From Endozoicomonas sp. G2_2 (GTDB lineage Bacteria > Pseudomonadota > Gammaproteobacteria > Nevskiales > Salinisphaeraceae): a stretch of 64,000 bases of DNA. A model generated the notes under the pieces. The model was given only the letters and a program-made list of their open reading frames with translations, made no database searches and was not told the DNA's origin. Made by a program: the position numbers and the translations under genes. Below are positions 17,271-26,843 of the stretch, in pieces (position 1 is the first letter of the stretch; every line of letters begins with the position of its first letter). The DNA lies in assembly GCF_017744135.1 (NCBI RefSeq), contig NZ_JAGHQU010000001.1:310001-374000 (forward strand), written 5' to 3'.

Positions 17271-17297
17271 CTAACGCGGGCGCACACTCGGCGTTAG
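17271..17297. promoter_or_regulatory. Inverted repeats in the marR/atoE divergent region
   Basis: Arms CTAACGC (17271-17277) and GCGTTAG (17291-17297) with a 13-nt spacer, ending 1 nt before the chosen GTG start of the transporter. A second, wider pair TGTGCGCCCG (17209-17218) and CGGGCGCACA (17277-17286) spans the region. Either could be MarR sites; the first could also fold in the mRNA. Confidence 0.4.
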
Positions 17298-17298
17298 C

Positions 17299-18645
17299 GT
17301 GAGCCGGCCCTTCAATCGATGGCCTTTCAAGCCAATGCTCAGAGTACTTTCGCGCCCCGCGGTCCGTCTGGTCGAACGCTACCTGCCGGACCCCTACATC
17401 TTCGTGTTGCTGCTGACCCTCATCGCCGCGGTCGCTGCGATTGTTGTCGAAGGCCAGACGCCGCAGGCGGTGATGCGCTATTGGGGCGACGGCTTCTGGG
17501 ATCTGCTCAAGTTCTCGATGCAGATGCTGCTGGTGCTGGTCACCGGCTTCATGCTGGCCAGTTCGCCGCCGGTGCGGCGCCTGCTCGACGGCCTGGCCGG
17601 CCGGGTTTCGAGCGCGGGCGGGGCCATCGTGCTGGTCACCGTGGTTTCGATCGTGGCCAGCTGGATCAACTGGGGGTTCGGGCTCGTCGTCGGCGCGCTG
17701 TTCGCCAAGGCCCTGGCGCGCCAGATCCGGGTCGATTATCGCCTGCTGGTGGCCAGTGCCTATTCGGGCTTCGTGGTCTGGCACGGCGGGTTGGCGGGTT
17801 CCATACCGCTGACCATCGCCACGCCCGAGCATTTCATGGCCGACCGCATCGGCGTGATCGGCACCGGCGATACGATTTTCGCGCTGTTCAATATCGTGAT
17901 TCTGGCGGTGCTGTTCGTGGTCATCCCGCTGGTCAATCGGCTGATGCTGCCGCCAGAGCACGAGAGCGTGATGGTCGATGCCGAGCAACTGGCCGAGCCG
18001 GAGCCGACGCCGGCGCACTTCGACCGGCCGGCAGCCTATCTGGAGCACAGCACGATTCTGGCCTGGCTGGTGGGGTTCGCCGGCCTGTTCTTCCTCGCCG
18101 ACCATTTCCTGCGCCAGGACGGCGGGCTGAACCTGAACGTAGTCAACTTTCTGTTCCTGTTTCTGGCCATCGTGCTGCATCGCACGCCGCGCGCATTGCT
18201 CGACAGCCTCAACGAGGGCATCAAGGGCGGCGCCGGGATCGTCATTCAATTCCCGTTCTATGCCGGCATCATGGCGATCATGGTGGACTCCGGGCTGGCG
18301 GAATCGCTGTCGCGGATGTTCGTGTCGATCGCGAGTGCGGACACGCTGGCTTTCTGGTCGTTCGTCAGTGCCGGCGTGGTGAACCTGTTCGTGCCATCGG
18401 GCGGCGGTCAGTGGGCAGTACAGGCGCCGGTGATGATTCCGGCCGCCCAGGAACTGGGCGCGGATATCCCGCGTGTCGCGATGGCGGTGGCCTGGGGCGA
18501 TGCCTGGACCAATCTGCTGCAGCCGTTCTGGGCGCTGCCGGTGCTGGCCATCGCCGGGCTCAAGGCCAAGGACATCATGGGGTTCTGTCTGGTTCAGTTG
18601 CTGATCACCGGCGTGATCATCGCGCTCGGGCTGACGTTTTTATAG
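17299..18645 (+). CDS. atoE: AtoE-family short-chain fatty acid transporter
   Basis: 448 residues, polytopic, with the AtoE family pattern: ERYLPDPYIFVLLLTLIAA near the start, WINWGFGLVVGALFAKALAR, and FVPSGGGQWAVQAPVM near the end. E. coli AtoE takes up short-chain fatty acids such as acetoacetate or butyrate. GTG at 17299 was chosen; ATG at 17335 would remove 12 residues and still precede the first helix. Divergent from a MarR regulator. Acyl-CoA genes elsewhere in the window could use its substrates, which is inference. Confidence 0.88.
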   Translation: MSRPFNRWPFKPMLRVLSRPAVRLVERYLPDPYIFVLLLTLIAAVAAIVVEGQTPQAVMRYWGDGFWDLLKFSMQMLLVLVTGFMLASSPPVRRLLDGLAGRVSSAGGAIVLVTVVSIVASWINWGFGLVVGALFAKALARQIRVDYRLLVASAYSGFVVWHGGLAGSIPLTIATPEHFMADRIGVIGTGDTIFALFNIVILAVLFVVIPLVNRLMLPPEHESVMVDAEQLAEPEPTPAHFDRPAAYLEHSTILAWLVGFAGLFFLADHFLRQDGGLNLNVVNFLFLFLAIVLHRTPRALLDSLNEGIKGGAGIVIQFPFYAGIMAIMVDSGLAESLSRMFVSIASADTLAFWSFVSAGVVNLFVPSGGGQWAVQAPVMIPAAQELGADIPRVAMAVAWGDAWTNLLQPFWALPVLAIAGLKAKDIMGFCLVQLLITGVIIALGLTFL

Positions 18646-19782
18646 GTCGCTGCGTGGCGCCGGGCCGGCGGAGCGGTCGTTGCCGAGGCCGGCGGTGCGC
18701 GCGGCGATGACCTGCAGGGCGGCAAGCCAGATCAGCGGGACGATCTCGATGAAGATACGCTGCTCGACCATGCGCCCGACCACGATCGCAACCGCCGCCA
18801 GCGGCAGCGCGAAGGCGATAAGAAGCCCCGCCAGGCGGCGATCGAGAAAACGGCGCCACAGCAGCACCGGGATATACAGCGCCGCGGAAAAGCGCGCCAG
18901 ATAGGTGATGGCGTAGAGCGGGTTCGCGAGCGCTTCGAGGTTATAGCCAAGGTGATACTCGTAGGGCGTGTGCGTCAGCCGCGCGTTGGGGTTGACGTTG
19001 CCCGCGAACAGTTCCGCCAGCGGCAGCTGGATGGCCAGAAAGACGATCGCCTGCAGTGTCGCCCACAACAGGCAGCGGCGTGCGCCGAGCACCGGCCACA
19101 GCAGCAACACGAACGCCGGCAGCAGAAACAGCGTGGTCTCGCGATTGACCGTGGCCAGCGCGAACACCGCGAGGTAGCTCGCGAAGCGCTGTCGTGTCGG
19201 CTGTTCGACCAGACGCGCGATCAACAGCACGAGCGCGAGCGTGAACATCGCCGCAGGCAGGTCGTAGACGTAGTAGAAGATCGGGCGCGGGGTCCAGCCG
19301 CCGATATCGAGCAGATCGTGATTGGCGCTGAAGGCGGCTGCCATCTGCAGATCCGGCGCGACCAGATGCAGCAACATCGGCACCAGCACCGTGAAGGCGA
19401 GCAGTCGGCGCACCGGCTCGCTGCGGCCGATCTCGAATATCACGAGGGCCCGGTAGGCGAGCCCGACCAGCAGCACCCAGGCGATGATTTCCAGCAGCCC
19501 GAACAGCAGCGTCTCGCCCACCGGCGCGAACTGCTGCACACCGGCCGCGATGGCGGGCAGCAGCACGCGGTGCTGAAACGGTTCGATAGCTTCGAAGTTG
19601 ACCAGCTGCTCGAAGGTCGTCAGTCGGAACGGGCGCGTCGTGGTCAGCCGCAGGCAGCTGAGAAACACCGCCAGAAAAAGGCAGGCCAGCCACCAGGCGC
19701 AGCGCTCGGCCGGGCTGGCGCGGTAGGCGCCCGTAGCCGATAACGGGGTCGATGACGGTGGCGACAGCGGACTCGATGACAT
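18640..19782 (-). CDS. Polytopic membrane protein, unknown function
   Basis: 380 residues with about nine hydrophobic helices. Conserved-looking charged loops include NFEAIEPFQHRVLLP after the first helix and ATVNRETTLFLLP in the middle, an arrangement reminiscent of GT-C-like or polysaccharide-assembly membrane proteins, but not enough to assign a role. GAGAG precedes the ATG at 19782. Its stop region overlaps the atoE stop (convergent). Confidence 0.7.
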   Translation of the reverse strand: MSSSPLSPPSSTPLSATGAYRASPAERCAWWLACLFLAVFLSCLRLTTTRPFRLTTFEQLVNFEAIEPFQHRVLLPAIAAGVQQFAPVGETLLFGLLEIIAWVLLVGLAYRALVIFEIGRSEPVRRLLAFTVLVPMLLHLVAPDLQMAAAFSANHDLLDIGGWTPRPIFYYVYDLPAAMFTLALVLLIARLVEQPTRQRFASYLAVFALATVNRETTLFLLPAFVLLLWPVLGARRCLLWATLQAIVFLAIQLPLAELFAGNVNPNARLTHTPYEYHLGYNLEALANPLYAITYLARFSAALYIPVLLWRRFLDRRLAGLLIAFALPLAAVAIVVGRMVEQRIFIEIVPLIWLAALQVIAARTAGLGNDRSAGPAPRSDL

Positions 19783-20010
19783 GGCGGCTCTCGGGCAGGG
19801 CGGAAGCAGGCGCCGCGCCGGGAAATGCGCGCAACGTGCCTGGCGGGCCGCCCCTCGTATGCCGGTCCGCAATTCGAAAAGTTAGCAGATCGCGTGGACT
19901 TCGCGGCGATATCCGCTCGGGCGTTCGCTTGCGAGCTGCTATGGTCGCTGTCCAATGAATCAATCGGTCGGCCGCCCGGGATCACGGGCGGGCGGCTGCA
20001 GGAGGCACCC

Positions 20011-21015
20011 ATGAAAGCCGCCGTGCTGCGCGCCCCGGGCGGGCTGGAACGCATCGAAATCGTCGAACGCGACATCGCAAGGCCGAGGGCAGGCGAAGTC
20101 TGCGTGCGTGTTCACGCCAGCTCCCTGAATTTCCACGACTATGCGGTCGTCAACGGCAGCATTCCGACGGCCGACGGGCGCGTGCTCATGTCCGACGGTG
20201 CAGGCGAAGTGGTCGAAGTCGGCGACGGCGTGGGCGAATTCGCGACGGGCGATCATGTCGTGTCGACCTTCTTCCCGAATTGGCAGGACGGCGAGATCAC
20301 CGCGGCCCGGCGCGACGGCACGCCGGGCGATCGCGGTGAGGGCATGGCCGCCGAATACGTCACCGCGCCGGTCAGCGCCTTCACGCGCGCGCCGGCCGGC
20401 TACTCGCACGCGGAGAGCGCGACGTTGCCCTGTGCGGCGCTCACCGCCTGGCGCGCGCTCATGGTCGAGGCGCGGATCAAACCGGGCGATACGGTGCTCA
20501 CCATGGGCACCGGCGGTGTGTCCATCTTTGCGCTGCAGTTCGCGCGCGCTGCCGGTGCGCGGGTGATATCGACATCCAGCTCCGAGGCCAAGCTCGAGCG
20601 CCTGCGAGCGATGGGCGCGAGCGCCACGGTGAACTACGCCGAGGACCCCGACTGGGGCAAGACGGTGCGCAGGCTGACCGACGGCCGCGGTGTGGATGCG
20701 GTTGTCGAGATCGGCGGCCCCGGCACGCTCGCGCAGTCGATCGCGGCCTGTCGCATGGGCGGACATATCAGCCTGATCGGCGTGCTGACCGGCGTCGCCG
20801 GCGAAGTGCCGACGGCAGCCTTCTTCTATTCGAACCTGACCATGGCCGGCATCACGGTCGGCAGCCGCGCGCAGCAGCTGGACATGATCCGCGCAATCGA
20901 ATCCAACGGGATCGAGCCGGTGATCGACCGCAGCTTTAGCCTCGACGATATCGCCGATGCGTTTCGTCACCAGGAAGCGGGTCGGCATTTCGGCAAGATT
21001 GGCCTGACCCTCTGA
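20011..21015 (+). CDS. NAD(P)-dependent alcohol dehydrogenase, MDR (zinc-independent) type
   Basis: 334 residues. GroES-like N-terminal domain (KAAVLRAPGGLERIEIVE; SLNFHDYAVVNG) and Rossmann domain (TVLTMGTGGVSIFALQFARA). The structural-zinc cysteine cluster is absent, and no catalytic-zinc Cys is visible at SLNFHDY, so it resembles quinone-oxidoreductase-like MDRs. AGGAGG lies 7 nt before the ATG. The substrate is unknown. The upstream gap (228 bp) is shared with the divergent membrane-protein gene. Confidence 0.87.
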   Translation: MKAAVLRAPGGLERIEIVERDIARPRAGEVCVRVHASSLNFHDYAVVNGSIPTADGRVLMSDGAGEVVEVGDGVGEFATGDHVVSTFFPNWQDGEITAARRDGTPGDRGEGMAAEYVTAPVSAFTRAPAGYSHAESATLPCAALTAWRALMVEARIKPGDTVLTMGTGGVSIFALQFARAAGARVISTSSSEAKLERLRAMGASATVNYAEDPDWGKTVRRLTDGRGVDAVVEIGGPGTLAQSIAACRMGGHISLIGVLTGVAGEVPTAAFFYSNLTMAGITVGSRAQQLDMIRAIESNGIEPVIDRSFSLDDIADAFRHQEAGRHFGKIGLTL

Positions 21016-21028
21016 ACGGCGGTGTGAC

Positions 21029-21571
21029 ATGCCTGTGCAACCCGACAACGATCGCTCCCCGTTCCGTGTGACCCTGCTGGCCACGGGCGGCACGATCGAA
21101 AAGACCTACGATGCGCATTCCGGCCAGCTCACGCTGGCCGTGCCGGTGATCCAGTCGCTGATCGACGCGCTCGACATGCCGGACGTGGTGGTTCGCGTCG
21201 AGCGCATCATGGCCAAGGATTCGCTGGACATGACCGATGCCGACCGCGACGAGATCGTCGAAGCCACGCGCGCGGTCCTCGCGGCCGGCGACGTCGATGC
21301 GGTGCTGCTCACCCACGGCACGGATACCCTGGCCGACACGGCCGCCGCTCTCTCCGGCGCGCTGGATCGGCCGGCAGCGCCCGTGGTGCTGACCGGTGCC
21401 ATGCGCCCCTATCGCGTGGCCGACAGCGACGCGTCGCAGAACGTTGCCCAGGCCTTGATGGCCGCGCGCCTGCTGCCCCCCGGCGTCTACGCGGCGTTGC
21501 ACACGCGCGTGGTGGCCGGCGATCGCGTAACCAAGGACTACGAACGGCTGACGATCGCGCCGGCTCGATGA
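21029..21571 (+). CDS. Single-domain asparaginase-like protein
   Basis: 180 residues, about half of a normal L-asparaginase. It retains both catalytic threonine motifs of the N-terminal domain: TLLATGGTIEKTYD and LLTHGTDTLADTAAAL, plus VVLTGAMRPY. The C-terminal domain that completes the dimeric active site is missing, as in other short asparaginase-domain proteins. It may be an active minimal enzyme or have another role. It follows the dehydrogenase by 13 bp. Confidence 0.82.
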   Translation: MPVQPDNDRSPFRVTLLATGGTIEKTYDAHSGQLTLAVPVIQSLIDALDMPDVVVRVERIMAKDSLDMTDADRDEIVEATRAVLAAGDVDAVLLTHGTDTLADTAAALSGALDRPAAPVVLTGAMRPYRVADSDASQNVAQALMAARLLPPGVYAALHTRVVAGDRVTKDYERLTIAPAR

Positions 21572-21618
21572 TCGGGGCTCGCATGCCAGCGGCCGTCATG
21601 ATCGCCAAGGTCTGATCC

Positions 21619-23046
21619 GTGGCGCGCGCGATCCCTAATCTCACCCAAGGTTCGATCGTGCGGGCGCTGATCACGCTCGCGGTGCCCATCGTGTTCGCCA
21701 ACCTGCTGCAGACCGCCTACCAGCTCATCGACACCTTCTGGGTCGGCCGGCTCGGCGCGGGTGCCGTGGCTGCGGTGTCGCTGAGTTTTCCGGTGATCTT
21801 CTTCCTGATCTCGCTCGGACTCGGCCTGGCGGTGGCCGGCACGATTCTCGTGGCCCAGTACCAGGGGCGCCGGGATACGGCCATGGTCAATCGCGTCTCG
21901 GCGCAGGCGCTGATCGGTGTGGTCGCGATCTCGCTGGTGCTGGCAGTGCTCGGTTTTATCGGTGCGCGTGTTGTCGTGGCGTTTCTCGGCGCGGCCGATG
22001 AGGTGCTGCCGATGGCCACGCGCTATCTGCGCGTGTCGTTCGTGGGGCTGCCGTTTCTGTTCGCCTACGTGATCTTTCAATCGCTCATGCGGGGCGTGGG
22101 CGATGCGCGTACGCCGCTGTTGATCGTTACCGGAACTGTCGCGCTCAATTTCGTGCTCGATCCGCTGTTCATTCTCGGCTGGGGGCCGGTGCCGGGCCTG
22201 GGTGTGAGCGGCGCCGCGCTGGCGACGGTAATTACGCAGGGGCTGGCCGCCGTGGTCGGCCTGGCCATGCTGTTCTCCGGGCGCTATGGGATTCGCCTGC
22301 AGCGCGCGCATCTCACGCCCGACTTCGCGCTCATCTGGCGGCTGCTCAAGCTCGGCCTGCCGGCCGCGGTCGAGCAGTCGACCCGCGCGCTCGGGCTGAT
22401 GCTGATGACGATTCTGGTGGCCGGTTTCGGCACCGTGGCCCTGGCGGCCTACGGCATCGGCACGCGCATGCTCAGCTTCGTGATCATTCCCGCGCTGGGC
22501 TTGTCGCAGGCGACCTCGGCACTGATCGGCCAGAACATTGGCGCCGAGCGTATCGACCGCGCCGAGCGTACCGCCTGGCTGAGTGCCGCCATCGCGCTGG
22601 TCGCGCTGTCGGGCGTGGGCGTGCTCGCCTTCCTGTTCGCCGAGGCGCTGGTGACCCTGTTCGTACCCGGCGCGCCCCGGGTAATCGCGGCCGGTGCGCT
22701 GTTCGTGCGCATCACGGCGTTGACCTATGGCGTGATCGGCGCCCAGATCGTGATCACGGGCGCGTTTCGCGGTTCCGGCAACACATTGGTCGCGATGGCG
22801 ATCGCGCTCGTATCGCTCTGGATGCTGCAGTTTCCGCTCGCCTGGCTGCTGTCGGAGCGGGCCGGGCTGGGCGAGACGGGCATCTGGATCGCCTATCCGG
22901 TCCAGAACGTGATCACCTGTCTGATCGCGGCCCTCTGGTTCGCCCGCGGCAGCTGGAAACAGCGCCGCGTTATCGAGGCCGAGCCGCCGCAGCGCGCGGC
23001 GGCCGAATACCGGCCTGGCAATGTCACGAATACGACGTTGAGATAA
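21619..23046 (+). CDS. MATE-family efflux transporter
   Basis: 475 residues, 12 helices in two homologous halves (first from IVRALITLAVPIVFANLLQT, second near LLKLGLPAAVEQSTRALG). MATE proteins export cationic drugs or metabolites using sodium or proton gradients. GTG start at 21619, immediately before ARAIPNLTQGSIV. The short gap after the asparaginase-like gene suggests co-transcription. Confidence 0.9.
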   Translation: MARAIPNLTQGSIVRALITLAVPIVFANLLQTAYQLIDTFWVGRLGAGAVAAVSLSFPVIFFLISLGLGLAVAGTILVAQYQGRRDTAMVNRVSAQALIGVVAISLVLAVLGFIGARVVVAFLGAADEVLPMATRYLRVSFVGLPFLFAYVIFQSLMRGVGDARTPLLIVTGTVALNFVLDPLFILGWGPVPGLGVSGAALATVITQGLAAVVGLAMLFSGRYGIRLQRAHLTPDFALIWRLLKLGLPAAVEQSTRALGLMLMTILVAGFGTVALAAYGIGTRMLSFVIIPALGLSQATSALIGQNIGAERIDRAERTAWLSAAIALVALSGVGVLAFLFAEALVTLFVPGAPRVIAAGALFVRITALTYGVIGAQIVITGAFRGSGNTLVAMAIALVSLWMLQFPLAWLLSERAGLGETGIWIAYPVQNVITCLIAALWFARGSWKQRRVIEAEPPQRAAAEYRPGNVTNTTLR

Positions 23047-23184
23047 GGGCCTGTCGATGTTTCATGGGTCCCGATGCCGGACGAAACCGCAACCGAGGCC
23101 AGAAAACGCTGTGCCGGCTTGCGCCCTTGTGCGTAGGCTATAGGGCAGTTTTTCGTATTTCGCGCCCGTTCGAGAGAGCCTTTC

Positions 23185-23598
23185 ATGAGCCATGCCTTGT
23201 CGACCCATTCCCGCGGCCATCTACTCGCGCTGCTCGGCATCGCGGCCTTTTTCTTCGGCGGCGGGATCGGGCACTTCATGTTCCCGGAATTCTTCGTTTC
23301 GATCGTGCCGGACTACATACCGACCCCGGCACTGTTCGTCGCGATCAGCGGGATCTGCGAAATCGCCGGCGCCATTGGCATCCTCATGACGCGTACCCGG
23401 CGCATTGCCGGCTTCGGGCTGCTGCTGCTGATCATCGCGGTGTTTCCCGCCAACGTTTACATGGCGCAACACCCCGAACAGTTCGCGACCTTCCCGCCAT
23501 GGATGCTTTACGCGCGGCTGCCGCTGCAACTCGTGCTGCTGATCTGGGTGGCCTTTGCGATGCGTCGCGCGCGCAGCGGCTACGGGGAGTTCTACTAG
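23185..23598 (+). CDS. DoxX-family membrane protein
   Basis: 137 residues, four hydrophobic helices; FFFGGGIGHFMFPEFFVSIVP, SGICEIAGAIGIL and FPANVYMAQH are typical of DoxX/DoxD-like proteins. Function is poorly defined (membrane redox or quinone-linked in some members). GAGAG lies 8 nt before the ATG. Confidence 0.82.
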   Translation: MSHALSTHSRGHLLALLGIAAFFFGGGIGHFMFPEFFVSIVPDYIPTPALFVAISGICEIAGAIGILMTRTRRIAGFGLLLLIIAVFPANVYMAQHPEQFATFPPWMLYARLPLQLVLLIWVAFAMRRARSGYGEFY

Positions 23599-23608
23599 GG
23601 CCCGGCCT

Positions 23609-23869
23609 TCAGTGTGAGCGCAACGCCTTGATGAGTTCGGCCTTGGACATTTCCGAGCGCTGGCCAATGCCGACCTGCTGCGCCTTTCGATAGAGTTCAT
23701 CGAGCGACCAGTCTTCGTAGCGCGGGTGCTTGCCGCCTTTCTCGCCGGCCTTCTGGCGCGGCGTGTTGGCGATACGGGCGGCTTTTTCCTTGCTCATGCC
23801 CTGGTCGCGCAGCGCCTCGTACTGGGCCTCGTCCTTGATGCGTGCGCGGTTGTCGTCGTCGCTGGCCAT
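23609..23869 (-). CDS. DUF7218-like / Rho-N-type small protein
   Basis: 86 residues, hydrophilic. The N-terminal half has IKDEAQYEALRDQGMSKEKA and ARIANT; the C-terminal half (WSLDELYRKAQQVGIG, MSKAELIKALRSH) looks like a SAP/Rho-N-type nucleic-acid-binding helix pair. A nucleic-acid-associated role is likely but unproven. AGGA precedes the ATG. Convergent with the DoxX gene. Confidence 0.75.
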   Translation of the reverse strand: MASDDDNRARIKDEAQYEALRDQGMSKEKAARIANTPRQKAGEKGGKHPRYEDWSLDELYRKAQQVGIGQRSEMSKAELIKALRSH

Positions 23870-23955
23870 GCTGGTTCGTCCTGACTTGATAAACGGTCGA
23901 ATTCTGTCACCGTCGAATCCCTGTCCAAGCCGTATTAATACCGAGTGGGCGCCGC

Positions 23956-24738
23956 ATGGCTGATCTGATCCAGAGTTTTGCCGCCAATCCCGCCGGACGC
24001 GATTACGTGGTCGGTGATATTCACGGCTGCTTCTACATGCTCGATGCGCTGCTGGAACGAATCGCTTTCGATCGCGAGCGTGACCGCCTGTTTTCGGTCG
24101 GCGACCTGATCGACCGCGGTCCGGACAGCGAACGCGCGGCCGAATTCTTGGCGGCGCCGTGGTTTCATGCGGTGCGCGGCAATCACGAGCAGATGATGCT
24201 GGATGCCGAGGCCGAAGGCGGTGATGCGGCGTGGCTATGGCAGATGAACGGCGGCGACTGGTTCGAAGGGCTCGGTCATGCCGAGCGCCGCTTCATGATC
24301 GAGCGCGCCGCCGTGTTGCCCTATGCGATCGAGGTGGCGCTTGGCGAAGGCCGTCGCGCCGGCATCGTCCATGCCCAGATGCCGGCCATGCCCTGGCAAC
24401 GCCTGTGCGAGCAACTACGCGCGATGGGCGAAATGGATCCGGCACTGGCCGGCACGCTGCTCTGGGAGCGCGACAGCGCCCACGAGGTCGAACGCCGGCG
24501 GGCCGGGGCGCGCGCTTATCTGCCGGTCGCCGTGGCCGGTGTGGATGTGGTCTTTTTCGGGCATACGCCCATGCGGGAACCGCTCGCGAGCGCGAATACC
24601 CGCTGGCTCGACACGGGCGCTTTCATGGGGCGCACGCTCTCGATCGCCGAGCTGGCGGTGGACGGGCGGGTGTGGTCCCTGGGCCCGAAGCTCAAGCGCG
24701 TCGAAGAAGGCTGGCAATGGCTGGCCAGCGTGGCGTGA
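23956..24738 (+). CDS. Metallophosphoesterase (PrpA/lambda-phosphatase-like)
   Basis: 260 residues of the calcineurin-like phosphoesterase family. All metal and catalytic motifs are present: VVGDIHGC, VGDLIDRGPDSE, RGNHEQM, VHAQMP (third histidine) and VFFGHTPM. The closest type is bacterial serine/threonine (PP1-like) phosphatases; Ap4A hydrolase is a related alternative. It lies tail to tail with the lipase gene (4-bp gap). Confidence 0.88.
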   Translation: MADLIQSFAANPAGRDYVVGDIHGCFYMLDALLERIAFDRERDRLFSVGDLIDRGPDSERAAEFLAAPWFHAVRGNHEQMMLDAEAEGGDAAWLWQMNGGDWFEGLGHAERRFMIERAAVLPYAIEVALGEGRRAGIVHAQMPAMPWQRLCEQLRAMGEMDPALAGTLLWERDSAHEVERRRAGARAYLPVAVAGVDVVFFGHTPMREPLASANTRWLDTGAFMGRTLSIAELAVDGRVWSLGPKLKRVEEGWQWLASVA

Positions 24739-24742
24739 CCGG

Positions 24743-26062
24743 TCAGTCGCCGCGCAGTTTTTCGCAGTCGCTGGCTGGGGTTTCGCCGGCGAATCGCGCG
24801 TCCAGATAGCGCACCGCGCTGGACGCACGTGTGAGCGCCGCGCTGATGTGCTCGCCGAGCGCATAGCGAAAATCCACCGCGACGCCGAGCTCGCAATAGC
24901 GTCGCGCCAGGTCGCGGGCATCCGCGCGCGGCGTGAGTTCGTCGAAGAACGCGTGGTAGTAGTACAGCGGCACGTCGAAGCCGCGTTGGCCCAGGCGGTT
25001 TTCCGCGATCACCTGCTGGATGGCCGGCACCGTGAGCAGATTGTCGACGGTCGTGTAGTCGCGCATGTCGTCGAAGGCATAGCCGGAGAGGAGCGGGTCC
25101 TTCACCCAGGCCAGTTCCTGACCGACACAGCTGTCGGAAACGTCGTCGAACATCTCGCGGCCGTCGGCGTTGAGAAGTGTCTGGGTATCGATGGTGTCGT
25201 AGGCGCGCGAAAGCCCGACTACGGCCGCGAAGTACAGCCCGGCGAACAGGCCGCCGTCGATATGCTCGGCAGAGCTGGCCAGGTCGGCCGGCGGTCCACC
25301 TGCCGCGACGCCGACAATCGGGATTTCGGGCGCGTAGTCGGCCGCGATCTCGGCCGCCCAGAGGCTGGCAAAGGCGCCGCCCGAGTAACCCCAGAGCGCG
25401 ACCGGCGTGTCGTCATCCACCCAGGCTGCGGGCAGGAACGTGCGGGCCGCACGAATGCCGTCGAGCACACCCTGGCCCGAATTGCGGCCGGCGAGAAACT
25501 GCGTGTGCGGGCCTTCGTAGTCCGGCAGCACCACGATCCAGCCGCGTCGCAGCGCTTTGTCCATGAGCATGTGCTCGACCATCGACCCCGACAGGATCTC
25601 GTACGAGGGCGCGCAGCGGCGGGTGAGGGCATCGTAGGCGACCTGGTAGGACAGCAGCCGCGGCGCTGGATCGTCGGGTACGAGAAGAGTCGCGACGCTG
25701 GCCTGCGGCTGGCCGTTGGTGTCGTTACTGCGATAGACGACCTGCCAGGCGCGCGCGTTCACGCCGAAGAAATAGTAAGCCTCAGGGGCGATGGGGCGAT
25801 ACCGCATCACCGTGCCGGGCGGTGTGGCTTGCAGTTCCGCGGCGTGCGGTTGCGCGTGGAACGCATCCTCGGCCGGTTCGGTGAACGGCGCGTCGGGCTG
25901 CGGAAAGCGGGCGGCCGCCGCGGCGACCGCGGGCGGCGGGACGGCAACATCGGTGACCGGCGGCTGCCAGGCACAGCCGGCTGCGAGCAACGAAAGAGAG
26001 ACGAAGAAGAAAACAAGCGGACGCAGAGCGACACTCCGGCAGGCAGGCGAGACAACGCGCAT
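24743..26062 (-). CDS. Secreted lipase-like alpha/beta hydrolase, probable lipoprotein
   Basis: 439 residues. N-terminal signal with hydrophobic LRPLVFFFVSLSLLAAGC; the cysteine at 30 looks like a lipobox, so membrane anchoring is likely. The nucleophile elbow is ALWGYSGGAFASLWAA, the acid is probably in FFDELTPRADA and the histidine in LGEHISAAL. The pattern matches the secretory lipase (LIP) family known from fungi and actinobacteria. The substrate could be a triglyceride or another ester. Confidence 0.82.
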   Translation of the reverse strand: MRVVSPACRSVALRPLVFFFVSLSLLAAGCAWQPPVTDVAVPPPAVAAAAARFPQPDAPFTEPAEDAFHAQPHAAELQATPPGTVMRYRPIAPEAYYFFGVNARAWQVVYRSNDTNGQPQASVATLLVPDDPAPRLLSYQVAYDALTRRCAPSYEILSGSMVEHMLMDKALRRGWIVVLPDYEGPHTQFLAGRNSGQGVLDGIRAARTFLPAAWVDDDTPVALWGYSGGAFASLWAAEIAADYAPEIPIVGVAAGGPPADLASSAEHIDGGLFAGLYFAAVVGLSRAYDTIDTQTLLNADGREMFDDVSDSCVGQELAWVKDPLLSGYAFDDMRDYTTVDNLLTVPAIQQVIAENRLGQRGFDVPLYYYHAFFDELTPRADARDLARRYCELGVAVDFRYALGEHISAALTRASSAVRYLDARFAGETPASDCEKLRGD

Positions 26063-26126
26063 ACAACCCGTCGAGATTACACGCTCGGCCGCAACCCGCG
26101 CAGGCGAAACACGCCGGGGCGCGGCG

Positions 26127-26843
26127 CTAGCCCGATGCGCGGGCGAGCGTGGCCCGTGCTTCGTAGAGCCGGTGCAACGTGATCTTGCGGACTTCCGTGC
26201 GGCTGGTTTCGATATGGGACTTGAGCAGCCGCTGGGTCTGGCCTATGCGTCTGCGGGCAAGCGTGTCCAGGATTTCAGCGTGCTCGTCGTAGGTCGCGGT
26301 GACGCGTTCGGGTTGGGTAAAGTCCAGTCGCCGGACGATGCGGATGCGTTCGGTCACGTCCTGGTGGATTCGCGCCATCTCAGCGTTGCCGGCGGCGGCA
26401 ACGAGCCCGGCGTGGAAGGCTTCGTCGAGCTGCCAGACCGTCGTGGCGTCGGTTTCGCGTTCACTGTCGGAGACCAGCCAGGTCTGTCGCAAGGCGTCGA
26501 GTGTCGCCGGCGCGCTGTCCATCTCGCCGATGCGGCGTACGGCCGCGTTTTCGAGCACGATGCGCACATCGTAGAGTTCCTCGAAGTAGTCGAAGTCGAA
26601 GGGCCGAACCTGCCAGCCGCCTTTCGACAGGGTTTCGACATAACCCTCGCGCTGCAGGCGAAACAGCGCCTCGCGCACGGGTGTACGGCTGGCCCCCACG
26701 CGCGCTGCCAAGTCGTTCTCCGATAATCGATCCCCCGGCATGAGCTGAAAATCGAAAAGCTCGCCCTTGAGCTGGTCGTGAACGCGGTCGGCCAGGCTTC
26801 GATGCCCCGTTTCAGCACCGCGGCGCGGCATCGAGTACCTCAC
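26127..26843 (-). CDS. GntR/FCD-family transcriptional regulator
   Basis: 238 residues. N-terminal winged helix (LADRVHDQLKGELFDF, LSENDLAARVGASRTPVREA, LQREGYVETL) and a C-terminal all-helical FCD ligand domain with the metal-binding D/H pattern (DEAFHAGLVAAAGN). Its start overlaps the stop of atzF by 4 nt, so it is co-transcribed with the enzyme and probably responds to a metabolite of that pathway. Likely binding boxes lie upstream of atzF. Confidence 0.88.
   Translation of the reverse strand: MRYSMPRRGAETGHRSLADRVHDQLKGELFDFQLMPGDRLSENDLAARVGASRTPVREALFRLQREGYVETLSKGGWQVRPFDFDYFEELYDVRIVLENAAVRRIGEMDSAPATLDALRQTWLVSDSERETDATTVWQLDEAFHAGLVAAAGNAEMARIHQDVTERIRIVRRLDFTQPERVTATYDEHAEILDTLARRRIGQTQRLLKSHIETSRTEVRKITLHRLYEARATLARASG

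Noticed and set aside
24323-26182. 619-residue plus-strand frame
   Set aside because: Overlaps the end of the phosphatase gene and is antisense to the lipase-like gene; no recognisable domain.
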